Under the pieces are notes generated by a model. That model was not told the origin of the DNA and did no database searches. It saw only the letters and a list, made by a program, of their open reading frames with translations. This document shows, piece after piece, positions 35,001-42,778 of a stretch of 64,000 bases of DNA. This DNA is from UBA5448 sp045536965 (GTDB lineage Bacteria > Bacillota > Clostridia > Oscillospirales > SIG627), in contig JAZSON010000012.1 in assembly GCA_045536965.1 (NCBI GenBank), forward strand, positions 124,001 through 188,000. The letters run 5' to 3'. Position 1 is the stretch's first letter, and the number at the start of each line of letters is the position of its first letter. The translations under genes and the position numbers were made by a program.

Positions 35001-35744
35001 TTAATCTTTATCGTGTGAAAGGATAAAGTCCACAACGGGCGTCGGATCCTCCAAACCGTGCGGATGATGATCGCAGTCGGGCTTGCAGATACAAAGGAAC
35101 GGAATGTCGGTGTTTTCAAAAGCGCGAATGAGCAGGTCGCAGTTTTCCTCGTGATACACGACCGTATCCACCCCACCGTACACAAGCGCGGTGGGGATCT
35201 TTTGCTTTATCAGCGTTTGTAAATGATCCAAAGGATGATCGCGGTAGGAAAGCATATCGGCAATGGTCGCTCCAAAAACACCCAAGATCTCACCTCGGAA
35301 CACGCGCAGATGCACAGAGCCCTCCTCGCCGCCTCTGCCCAGTCCGAGCATACTCAAAAGCTCGACAACGGGTGCATCCAGATAAAGGACGGAAACCGTT
35401 TCGGGATAAAGCGCTGCAAATTTGATTGCGAAAAGACCGCCGCAGCTCATGCCGATAGGAACACATTTTCGCGCCAGACCGAACTGCGTATGCAAATAGT
35501 CAGCAAAGCGCTTTTTGCGCTCCAAATCCTCTCTTTGTCCCCAGCGGTTATCATTCTTTATATAGGCAAAATGATACCCTCTGTCAAGCAGCATAAAGGC
35601 AGTGGCGTTAAAAGCTTCGAAATATTCGGTCTTCAGCGCCCAACGGTTCGTTTTCACCTCGTCCTTGGGAAAAACAAGACATGCCTCATGCTCTTCAAAA
35701 ACAAAATCCAGCTTGGTATAGCCGTTCCACTCGCTTTTTTGCAT
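35001..35744 (-). CDS. Alpha/beta hydrolase
   Basis: The protein has 247 residues from ATG 35744, which has GGAGG eight bases upstream; the ATG at 35765 lacks one. The nucleophile elbow is GMSCGG (about residue 103), with VYGGVDTVVYHEE as a probable acid region and a late His in DCDHHPHGLED. This is a serine hydrolase or esterase of the alpha/beta fold, without signal peptide. A TGGTATAAT extended -10 box lies upstream on the minus strand at about 35775-35785. Substrate unknown. Confidence 0.82.
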   Translation of the reverse strand: MQKSEWNGYTKLDFVFEEHEACLVFPKDEVKTNRWALKTEYFEAFNATAFMLLDRGYHFAYIKNDNRWGQREDLERKKRFADYLHTQFGLARKCVPIGMSCGGLFAIKFAALYPETVSVLYLDAPVVELLSMLGLGRGGEEGSVHLRVFRGEILGVFGATIADMLSYRDHPLDHLQTLIKQKIPTALVYGGVDTVVYHEENCDLLIRAFENTDIPFLCICKPDCDHHPHGLEDPTPVVDFILSHDKD

Positions 35745-35916
35745 CGTTTCTTCCTCCGCCATCATTTTTCACTCCGATTATACCATAAAATGATCCTCTT
35801 TGCAATGCAATGGATAAAAAATCGGGATGCCTCTTTGATGTTAAGCCCTGTTTGTCTTGCCCGAGCGGGTCAACCTGTGTTTTATGTAAATTGCATAAAT
35901 ACGGGTAGGAATTTTG

Positions 35917-36045
35917 TGGAAGGATACGAAATTATTTTTACCCCCTTGTTTCCGTGTATATGTTATGTTATCATATATTCACAGGGAGAAAAGGAGTTCT
36001 CCCGAAACAAAACAACAGAATATTAAAAAGGAGGCAAAATCATGA
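35917..36045 (+). repeat. Duplicated leader/promoter segment, copy A
   Basis: About 128 bp nearly identical to 53316-53443. It contains the candidate promoter, the inverted repeat GGGAGAA...TTCTCCC with AAGGAG in the loop (perfect in this copy), a strong AAGGAGG site and a start codon. In copy B the same segment precedes the 1193-residue secreted protein. Here it leads into a 21-codon frame. The rest of the interval 35745-35916 holds the hydrolase promoter and a shorter, less conserved extension of the repeat. Confidence 0.88.
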
Positions 36046-36107
36046 AGAGTTTACGCAATCTCAACACAGCGCCCCCCGATGTTCTTCCTGAGGAAAGGAG
36101 AATTTGA
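36042..36107 (+). CDS. 21-residue peptide; leader peptide or remnant of the secreted protein gene
   Basis: ATG 36042 follows AAGGAGG at ideal distance and the frame stops at TGA 36105-36107, one base before the next ATG. Its start (MKSLRNLNT) resembles the start of the 1193-residue protein (MKNARKLTT), which sits behind the same leader at 53440. It is most simply a decayed N-terminus kept because it couples translation into the downstream membrane gene; a functional short peptide cannot be excluded. Confidence 0.5.
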   Translation: MKSLRNLNTAPPDVLPEERRI

Positions 36108-36108
36108 T

Positions 36109-37251
36109 ATGTTTGATAAACCACGATTGATATCCAAAAGAAAAATCGTCAAACGATGCCTTTTGGGGTTGATTGCCGTGTATTTAATCTTTACTATGAT
36201 TTTGGGCATACCTTTTGTTTATACGTTTAATAACGAAAAGTTTATTTTCTCGGGTTGGGTAGAAGCTCCCGGCACTCTTCCTCTCTTTCTTTCCCCAAAC
36301 GGAAAGCTGGATGAGCCGGAGCGCTTTTTCTCCATTATCGCTCCGGTTTACTCCGAAGTCGATTTGACCGAGGACGGTTCGACAGAAAGTGATGGTTTGC
36401 ACCATATCCTCGCCTGGAAGCAAACGTTATTGGGGCAGAATTTTACCCGTTCGCTGGGATACGATATTACTATCCATAACGGTACTGTCGGTTTTGGCGA
36501 ATTTTATGCGCACAGCGTAACGCTGATTCCCGGCTACTATCCCGAGGGTAATTCCGGTCGTCCCAAACATATTTTTACCGACCACCTTCTCATCCATCAA
36601 AAGAGTTTTTCGGAAAACGAGTCCGACTCTTGGAAAACATCTGTTAATGCGTATATAACAGGTCCAACAAAGCCTCAGGTTTTATTGGAAAGCGGTGAGA
36701 TTGTGGATTATGATCAAGCTGATATACCCTTTAGAGGCAAATATGTTCGTTCATATTCCTCTCCCTTTTTCCCTGTTTTGGATTTTGGCGAAGCATATTG
36801 GGGAATTCTTATTTTATTTTTGTTGCCGGTATGCTTTTCGTTGATTGCCGTTCTTATTCCCCTTGAAACACCGAAGTTTTCCCACAAAAAAATGGTGCGG
36901 CGAGGTCTGCTGATCAAAGGATTGGTAGTTTTGCTTACGCTTGTTTTTCTGCCAATGCCAGCAATATTTTACGGATATGCTCCCCCGACATACAACACCG
37001 ACAGCATCTTTGATATTATCCGTTGGCTGACACCGATCATTTCCATCCCGGCGCTTGCGGTTTGGGTGGCATCGTTTAAGAATAAGAAATTTGCTCCCGT
37101 CGTAGCCGCCGCGATCATGGTTCTGTGCCTGTATCAACCCCTTGCAAACCTCATTTGCCTGTTTGCCACCGTCATTGCATGGGGATATTTTGCCCACGGT
37201 GTATGCCGATTCTTCGGACGCTTCAGAAAGGCAAAAGCCAAAGCGGTGTGA
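36109..37251 (+). CDS. Multi-pass membrane protein with ectodomain, paralogue 1 of 4
   Basis: The protein has 380 residues from ATG 36109 (AAAGGAG eight bases upstream). One N-terminal TM (about 14-37), an extracytoplasmic domain of about 180 residues (to the RSYSSP motif, about 215-220), then four to five TM helices. The last 73 residues (from WLTPIISIPAL to the basic RFRKAKAKAV tail) are almost identical to the other three paralogues, including at the DNA level. The N-terminus is the only one not of the MMKKASKITAW type. I recognise no named family. It starts two bases after the 21-codon frame and is followed after 48 bp by paralogue 2. Confidence 0.85.
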   Translation: MFDKPRLISKRKIVKRCLLGLIAVYLIFTMILGIPFVYTFNNEKFIFSGWVEAPGTLPLFLSPNGKLDEPERFFSIIAPVYSEVDLTEDGSTESDGLHHILAWKQTLLGQNFTRSLGYDITIHNGTVGFGEFYAHSVTLIPGYYPEGNSGRPKHIFTDHLLIHQKSFSENESDSWKTSVNAYITGPTKPQVLLESGEIVDYDQADIPFRGKYVRSYSSPFFPVLDFGEAYWGILILFLLPVCFSLIAVLIPLETPKFSHKKMVRRGLLIKGLVVLLTLVFLPMPAIFYGYAPPTYNTDSIFDIIRWLTPIISIPALAVWVASFKNKKFAPVVAAAIMVLCLYQPLANLICLFATVIAWGYFAHGVCRFFGRFRKAKAKAV

Positions 37252-37352
37252 GTGATTTGCGTATAAATAACAACGGAATGAAGAAAAGGAGGATAGACCA
37301 TGATGAAAAAAGCTTCTAAAATCACCGCCTGGATCTGGCGCGGCGCAGCACT
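37243..37352 (+). repeat. Conserved spacer and 5' end between paralogues 1 and 2
   Basis: The last codons of paralogue 1, the 48-bp spacer with AGGAGG, and the first 50 bases of paralogue 2 match 58125-58234 (between paralogues 3 and 4) with only a few differences. Such near-identity in a non-coding spacer points to a recent duplication or gene conversion. Confidence 0.85.
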
Positions 37353-38277
37353 CCTTTTGGCATTCTACCTTTTGGTTGCACTTGTTGCGGGAATTCCGTT
37401 TTTTAATACAAATGTTGGACTGCAATTTGAATATGAATATGACCATTTCCCTCCAAAAGTTTTATCTTTTCTTTCCGTGAATCAAGAGGTTGGATGGAAT
37501 GTGTATACAGCATCATTGGGGGTTGATTTGGATCTTTTAAGCAGGCCGAAATATATGTGTGCCGCGTCACCAACAATAACCTCAAATGTTAGCCTCGGTA
37601 GTCACACCATACTTCACACCGACAATCTTGTTTTTAAAAAATATGACGATAAATCCATTTTATTAGAAGGCATAGCCCACACTCGGATTATAGGGCTGAC
37701 AAATCCGCGATACATTACATCGGAAGGCGAATTAAAAACCATTGATTCAAAAGAACTCCCATTATTTACCCGTTCCTATTCCAGTCCGATGCTCCCCGTC
37801 ATCGATACGGGCGCTGATATTTGGGGTATGCTCTTGCTTACCGCCCTCCCGATCCTTTTGTCTTTTGTATATAGCCGTTTTTGCCCGCAATTTACACTTT
37901 CGCAACAAAAGAGAGTTTTGTGTTTTGGTTGGCGGATGAAGCTTGTTTTTGCGATATGTTTGATGTCGGTTTTCTCGGCAACGGCTTTATTTTATGTGCC
38001 GCATGATAATATTCTGTGGGATTATCCATGGATTTTTGCCATTCTCCGTTGGCTGACACCGATCATTTCCATTCCGGCACTGTCGGTTTGGGCGGCATCC
38101 TTTAAGAATAAGAAATTTGCCCCCGTCGTTGCCGCCGCGATCATGGTGCTTTGCCTGTATCAGCCGCTCGCAAACCTCATTTGCCTGTTTGCCACCGTCA
38201 TCGCCTGGGGATATTTTGCCCACGGCGTGTGCCGCTTTTTCGGACGCTTCAGAAAGGCAAAATCGGAAGCGGTGTGA
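37300..38277 (+). CDS. Multi-pass membrane protein with ectodomain, paralogue 2 of 4
   Basis: The protein has 325 residues. The ATG at 37300 follows AGGAGG by seven bases. Residues 1-41 (MMKKASKITAWIWRGAALL, one TM, ending FFNTNVGL) and residues from about 157 to the end (RSYSSPMLPVIDTGADIWG, then four to five TMs) are nearly identical to paralogue 4. The ectodomain between them (about 42-156) is only loosely similar. The positive N-terminus predicts N-in topology with this domain outside. It ends before a hairpin terminator. Function unknown. Confidence 0.85.
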   Translation: MMKKASKITAWIWRGAALLLAFYLLVALVAGIPFFNTNVGLQFEYEYDHFPPKVLSFLSVNQEVGWNVYTASLGVDLDLLSRPKYMCAASPTITSNVSLGSHTILHTDNLVFKKYDDKSILLEGIAHTRIIGLTNPRYITSEGELKTIDSKELPLFTRSYSSPMLPVIDTGADIWGMLLLTALPILLSFVYSRFCPQFTLSQQKRVLCFGWRMKLVFAICLMSVFSATALFYVPHDNILWDYPWIFAILRWLTPIISIPALSVWAASFKNKKFAPVVAAAIMVLCLYQPLANLICLFATVIAWGYFAHGVCRFFGRFRKAKSEAV

Positions 38278-38296
38278 GTGCATTGCGTATAAAAAC

Positions 38297-38328
38297 AAAA
38301 ACGACGGGATTCCGTCGTTTTGTTTTTT
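38297..38328 (+). terminator. Terminator after paralogue 2
   Basis: AAAACGACGG/CCGTCGTTTT with a GATT loop followed by GTTTTTT, ending the copy A locus. Confidence 0.85.
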
Positions 38329-38614
38329 GTAACGCCTCATCCGTCCACTTCGTGTGCCACCTTCTCCCGCCGGAGAAGGCGAATTCGAAGGCGGGTACAT
38401 CCATTATGACTTATTTTTACCCGAAGAATTTGCTATACTTTGCGGGCGATTCATGAATCGCCCCTACGAATCACGCAGGAATATGCGGGGTGCGTTGCCT
38501 CCATCTGAGAGGGTGCCTTTCCTTCATGCATCCATCTCCTTTTTTCGTTTCCTTTCGGGTCATCGGCAATCGCCTCTTTGCAGCCACGCGACTATCACGT
38601 GGTTTTCTTGATAC
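38329..38614. other. Gene-free interval with repeat-like palindromes
   Basis: This 286-bp stretch has no supported gene. It contains the hairpin CTTCTCC-CGCC-GGAGAAG near 38370 and a perfect 20-bp palindrome at 38444-38463, each in sequence that resembles dispersed intergenic elements of Clostridia genomes. No transposase or terminal repeats are visible. Confidence 0.5.
38444..38463. repeat. Perfect 20-bp palindrome
   Basis: GGGCGATTCATGAATCGCCC, followed by CTACG. I recall similar palindromes as dispersed intergenic repeats in gut Clostridia, but this window has only one copy, so the repeat nature is an inference. Confidence 0.6.
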
Positions 38615-38651
38615 AAAAAATCGGGATGCCGCTCAACACGGGTATCCCGAT
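38615..38651 (-). terminator. Terminator of the nagA-metG-tatD transcript
   Basis: Minus-strand stem ATCGGGATACC/GGCATCCCGAT (one mismatch) followed by TTTTTTG, just beyond the tatD stop. Confidence 0.82.
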
Positions 38652-38660
38652 CTTATGTTT

Positions 38661-39461
38661 TTATTTACTTGCATGGATGCGCGGAAAGAGCTCCAGTGTG
38701 TTTTGATAGGTCACTTCCGCCAATTTTTCCACCGACTCCCCTTTGATTTCCGAAAGCACCTGCAAGGTCGCGTACATGAGATGGCTTTCGTTGATCTGTC
38801 CGCGGTAGGGTACGGGCGCGAGATAGGGCGCATCGGTCTCAATGAGCAGGCGGTCAAGAGGCACCGCCGCGGCGCTTACCCGCGGATTCACCGCGTTTTT
38901 GAAGGTCAGCGAACCGCCAAAGGCGATATACCAGCCCGCTTTCACAAGCTCTTTGATCATTTCCGCGCTGCCCGAATAGGCGTGAAACACCCCTTTGACA
39001 ACACCCTTGTATCGACGCACGAACTCCATACAGTCGCCGTGTGCCTCCCGATCGTGCATCACGATGGGCATATTTGTCTCGGCGGCAAGACGCATCTGCA
39101 TATCCAGCACCGCTTTTTGTTTTTCGCGGGGAGAAAAATCGTAGTGATAATCCAGACCTGCCTCACCGATGGCGATCACCTTTTCATGCTTAAGGGCAGA
39201 GCAAAGCCACTCGGGACAACCTTCTTCCACATCCTTCGTATCGTGGGGATGGATGCCTGCCGCGGCATAGACAAAGGGATATTTTTCGGCAAGGGCGATG
39301 GATACGAGGGTGGACTGCTCGCAGCAGGCGCAGTTGAGCACGCCGCAAACAGGCAAGGGAGAACGCTCACTCGGAAAGGGGAGGGATGCAAGGATCTCGT
39401 CGCGTATCCCATCGAATCTTTCGTCGTGATAATGGGCGTGGGTATCGAAAAGGGCGGTCAT
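38661..39461 (-). CDS. TatD family metal-dependent hydrolase
   Basis: The protein has 266 residues. It starts FDTHAHYHDERF (H-x-H metal pair), then GEAGLDYHYD (Glu ligand), MHDREAHGD (His), VFHAYSG (His) and ETDAPYLAP (Asp), so all metal ligands are present. TatD enzymes are 3'-exonucleases or D-aminoacyl-tRNA-deacylase-like hydrolases. AAGGTAAG precedes the ATG at 39461. It begins one base after the metG stop, the usual metG-tatD pairing in Firmicutes. Confidence 0.94.
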   Translation of the reverse strand: MTALFDTHAHYHDERFDGIRDEILASLPFPSERSPLPVCGVLNCACCEQSTLVSIALAEKYPFVYAAAGIHPHDTKDVEEGCPEWLCSALKHEKVIAIGEAGLDYHYDFSPREKQKAVLDMQMRLAAETNMPIVMHDREAHGDCMEFVRRYKGVVKGVFHAYSGSAEMIKELVKAGWYIAFGGSLTFKNAVNPRVSAAAVPLDRLLIETDAPYLAPVPYRGQINESHLMYATLQVLSEIKGESVEKLAEVTYQNTLELFPRIHASK

Positions 39462-39462
39462 A

Positions 39463-41394
39463 TTATCTTACCTTATCACCGTTTTTGGCATCGGGGGAAG
39501 CAAACATGACGCGCACGTCCTCCTCGCCCGAAGCAAGAATCATGCCGCAGCTTTCCACACCGCGCAGCTTGGCGGGCTTTAAGTTGGCCACGACGACAAC
39601 CTTTTTGCCGATCAGATCCTCGGGCTTATACCACTTGGCAATGCCCGACACGATCTGTCTGACCTCCAAGCCGATGTCAACCTTCAGACAAAGCAGCTTA
39701 TCGGATTTTTTCACGGGCTCACAGGAAAGCACCGTGCCCACCCGCAGATCAACGGCGGCAAAATCGTCGATGGTGATCTCGGGCGCTATGGGTGCGATTT
39801 GAGAAGCGGCCGCTTCGCGGGCTTTTGCCTCCATGTGCGCGGTGATGCGGTCGGTCATATCCTTTTCATCCAAACGGGCAAACAGAATTTCTCCGCTTTC
39901 CACCGTTTTGCCTGCTTCCAAAACATGAAACTGCAGGGTCTTGTCCCAATCGGCTTCAACACCCAGATAGGAAAGCACCTTTCCTGCCGCCGTGGGCATA
40001 AAGGGGGTCAACAGGGTTGCGCTGACCCGCAGGGCTTCGAGCAAATGATACAACACGGTGTTGAGGCGCACGTTCCCCTCTTCGGTCTTTGCCAAGATCC
40101 AAGGGGTCGTTTCGTCGATATACTTGTTGGCGGCAGAAAGAAGGGTAAATACCGCATCCACCGCTTCACCCGTTTTGAATTCATCCATCAGGGAGGCATA
40201 CTGCTCGGCCGTTTTTTTGCAAAGAGCAGAGAGATTTTCGTCTACAGGTTCAAGCGCGGCAGGCGCGGGAATGACACCGCCGCGGTATTTATGGGTCATG
40301 GCAAGGGTGCGGCTGACAAGGTTGCCCCAAATATTCGCAAGCGAGGTGTTATATTTGGCGATGACGTTTTCGTAGGTGATGACACCGTCGTTGATATACG
40401 GCATTTCGGACAACAGGTAGAAGCGCACGGCATCGATGCCGAAGAAGGATACCAGCTCGTCGGCATAAATGGTGTTGCCCTTGGATTTGGACATTTTGTC
40501 CTGTCCCGCCAAAAACCAAGGATGCCCAAACACCTTTTTGGGAAGGGGCAGATCGAGCGCCATCAAAAAGATAGGCCAGTAAATCGTATGGAAACGCACG
40601 ATATCCTTGCCGATGATGTGCACGTCGCAGGGCCAATACTTTTGGAAAAGCGTGTCGTCACTCTCTCCCGTCGGGTTGTACCCGAGTGCGGTGATATAGT
40701 TGGTCAGCGCATCCAGCCAAACGTAAATGACGTGCTTGGGGTCAAAGGAAACGGGAACACCCCAGGTAAAGGTGGTGCGGGAAACACACAGGTCGGTAAG
40801 CCCCGGCTTAAGAAAATTGTTGATCATTTCCTTTTTGCGCGCTTCGGGCATGATAAACTCGGGATTTTGCTCGATGTACTCTTCCAGCTGCTTTTGGTAT
40901 TTGGTCATTTTGAAGAAATACGCTTCTTCTTTTGCCTTGCTTACCGGCGCGCCGCAATCGGGACAAACACCGTTTGTAATTTGGGAATCGGTATAGAAGG
41001 TTTCACAAGGCGTGCAGTACCAGCCCTCATATTCGCCTTTATAAATATCGCCCTTTTCATACAGACGGTCGAAAATGGCCGAAACCGCCTTTTCATGGTA
41101 ATCGTCGGTGGTGCGGATGAATTGATCGTAGGACGCACCCATCAAATCCCATACTTCTTTGACCTCGGCGGCCACACGGTCAACGTATTCCTTGGGTGCA
41201 ATACCCGCCTTTTCGGCGTATTCCTGGATTTTCACACCATGTTCATCGGTGCCGGTCAAAAAGAAAACGTCCTTGCCGCGCAGCCGCTGATAACGGGCAA
41301 TGGCATCGGCAAAAACGACCTCGTAGGTGTTGCCGATATGGGGCTTGCGGGAAGTATAGGCAATCGCTGTAGTCAAATAATACTTCTCTTTCAT
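39463..41394 (-). CDS. metG: Methionyl-tRNA synthetase with C-terminal tRNA-binding domain
   Basis: The protein has 643 residues. The class I HIGH-type motif is KPHIGNTYE (about 13-21), a zinc knuckle has CTPC...CPDC (about 127-148), and the KMSKS loop is QDKMSKSKGN (about 296-305). The C-terminal OB-fold tRNA-binding domain (about 540-643, FAAVDLRVGTVLSCEPV) promotes dimerisation and tRNA binding. It charges initiator and elongator tRNA-Met. AAAGGA precedes the ATG at 41394. No S-box or T-box leader lies upstream; only 25 bp separate it from nagA, which suggests one transcript. Confidence 0.97.
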   Translation of the reverse strand: MKEKYYLTTAIAYTSRKPHIGNTYEVVFADAIARYQRLRGKDVFFLTGTDEHGVKIQEYAEKAGIAPKEYVDRVAAEVKEVWDLMGASYDQFIRTTDDYHEKAVSAIFDRLYEKGDIYKGEYEGWYCTPCETFYTDSQITNGVCPDCGAPVSKAKEEAYFFKMTKYQKQLEEYIEQNPEFIMPEARKKEMINNFLKPGLTDLCVSRTTFTWGVPVSFDPKHVIYVWLDALTNYITALGYNPTGESDDTLFQKYWPCDVHIIGKDIVRFHTIYWPIFLMALDLPLPKKVFGHPWFLAGQDKMSKSKGNTIYADELVSFFGIDAVRFYLLSEMPYINDGVITYENVIAKYNTSLANIWGNLVSRTLAMTHKYRGGVIPAPAALEPVDENLSALCKKTAEQYASLMDEFKTGEAVDAVFTLLSAANKYIDETTPWILAKTEEGNVRLNTVLYHLLEALRVSATLLTPFMPTAAGKVLSYLGVEADWDKTLQFHVLEAGKTVESGEILFARLDEKDMTDRITAHMEAKAREAAASQIAPIAPEITIDDFAAVDLRVGTVLSCEPVKKSDKLLCLKVDIGLEVRQIVSGIAKWYKPEDLIGKKVVVVANLKPAKLRGVESCGMILASGEEDVRVMFASPDAKNGDKVR

Positions 41395-41419
41395 GGTATA
41401 TCCTTTCTGGCTTTGGGAT

Positions 41420-42568
41420 TTATGCGCGGTAAACTACGTTGCCGCGGGAAACGGTGGAGACCAGATTATATTCACCGTCGAGAATGACAAGATCGGCGAC
41501 CTTGCCCTTTTCAATAGAACCGACTCTGTCATACAGGCCGACGTTGCGGGCAGGATTGCGGGTGGCGCAGATCACGGCATCGGCAAGAGATGCGCCTGCA
41601 AATTCCACCAGATTCTTCACACCGCGCAACAGATTGAGGGTGCTGCCCGCGAGGGTACCGGGAGCAAACCAGGCGGTGCTGTTTTCCACCGTTACGTTTA
41701 AGTTGCCGAGCTGGTATTTCCCGTCGGGCATACCCGCGGCGCACATGGAGTCGGTGATCAAAATCAGCCGATCCACACCCTTGATACGATAGGTCATATT
41801 GACCACATCGGGATCGATATGGACGCCATCGCAGATCAGTTCTGCGTAAGCATCGGTACCGAGTGCAGTGCCGACCACACCGGGCTCGCGGTGGTGGAGG
41901 GGACGCATGGCATTATACAAATGGGTAAAGCAACCGACACCCGCAGACAACGCTTCGCGGCATTCGGCGCCCGTTGCATCCGAGTGACCGACGGTAAAAC
42001 GAACGCCTCGCTTGACGTATGCACGGATATAGTCCATGGCACCCGACAGCTCGGGGGCAATGGTCATATACATTTTCATTTCTCCCATTTCCGCAAGCCA
42101 CGCATCTGTTTCCGCTGAGGCGGGGGGCTTTAACAATTCGATGGGATGACAACCCGGACGCTTATCGGACAAATAAGGGCCCTCGATATGAATACCCGCA
42201 AAGTTAATGGGGTTTTCGGGCATTTTCGCCGCGGCGCTTACACGTGAAACGGCGGCGGTAATATTCTCAAAGGTATCGGTCATCAAGGTTGGGAAAAGGG
42301 TGGTAACACCGTTTTGGGCATAAAATTTTGCCATCTCCACCAGCTTTTCGGGACTGCTCGTCATGAAATCCTCTCCCGCCGCACCGTGTGAATGAATATC
42401 AACCAAGCCGGGAATCAGATAATTCCCTCCGACATCGACACACTCTTCACCCGCTTTGGCGCAAAGATTTGCACCGCAATCGGTGATCACTCCGTTTTCT
42501 ATTCTGACAGCACCGCGGTAAAAGCGGCGCATATGAGTATCCAAAACACGCGCATTCAAAAATAACAT
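41420..42568 (-). CDS. nagA: N-acetylglucosamine-6-phosphate deacetylase
   Basis: The protein has 382 residues from ATG 42568 (AGGAGG nine bases upstream; upstream in-frame codons lack a site). The amidohydrolase metal site shows DIHSHGAAGEDF, GIHIEGPYLS (Glu), FTVGHSDATG (His), THLYNAMRPLHHREPGVVG (substrate loop and His) and LITDSMCAAGMPDG (catalytic Asp). It deacetylates GlcNAc-6-P for amino-sugar use or wall recycling. No nagB or PTS gene is adjacent. It heads an apparent nagA-metG-tatD transcript. Confidence 0.95.
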   Translation of the reverse strand: MLFLNARVLDTHMRRFYRGAVRIENGVITDCGANLCAKAGEECVDVGGNYLIPGLVDIHSHGAAGEDFMTSSPEKLVEMAKFYAQNGVTTLFPTLMTDTFENITAAVSRVSAAAKMPENPINFAGIHIEGPYLSDKRPGCHPIELLKPPASAETDAWLAEMGEMKMYMTIAPELSGAMDYIRAYVKRGVRFTVGHSDATGAECREALSAGVGCFTHLYNAMRPLHHREPGVVGTALGTDAYAELICDGVHIDPDVVNMTYRIKGVDRLILITDSMCAAGMPDGKYQLGNLNVTVENSTAWFAPGTLAGSTLNLLRGVKNLVEFAGASLADAVICATRNPARNVGLYDRVGSIEKGKVADLVILDGEYNLVSTVSRGNVVYRA

Positions 42569-42608
42569 AGTTCCATACCTCCTAAATTTCATATATATTC
42601 TAAGTATA

Positions 42609-42626
42609 TGCAAACGTTATTTTGCA
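42609..42626. promoter_or_regulatory. Possible operator upstream of nagA
   Basis: TGCAAA (42609-42614) and TTTGCA (42621-42626) form an inverted repeat about 40 bp upstream of the nagA start codon. It partly resembles catabolite-control or LacI/GntR-type operators. The binding protein is unknown and the match is weak. Confidence 0.3.
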
Positions 42627-42716
42627 CATTATACACCATTTCACCCCGTCTTTCAAGAACTTTTCTTCGGAAAATGTCAAAACTCTTTCTTAAATACATA
42701 TTTTTTTCGTTTCGGC

Positions 42717-42745
42717 TTGAAATCGCGGGTGAAATTTGTTATACT
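42717..42745 (+). promoter_or_regulatory. Promoter of the aconitase-family gene
   Basis: TTGAAA (42717-42722), a 17-bp spacer, and TATACT (42740-42745), followed by AAGGAG before the ATG at 42779. Confidence 0.8.
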
Positions 42746-42778
42746 GTAGAGTAGATTAACAAAATCAAGGAGTATAAT

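Noticed and set aside
39799..41487. Open frame of 562 codons antisense to metG
   Set aside because: metG is unambiguous; the antisense frame lacks start signals and domains.
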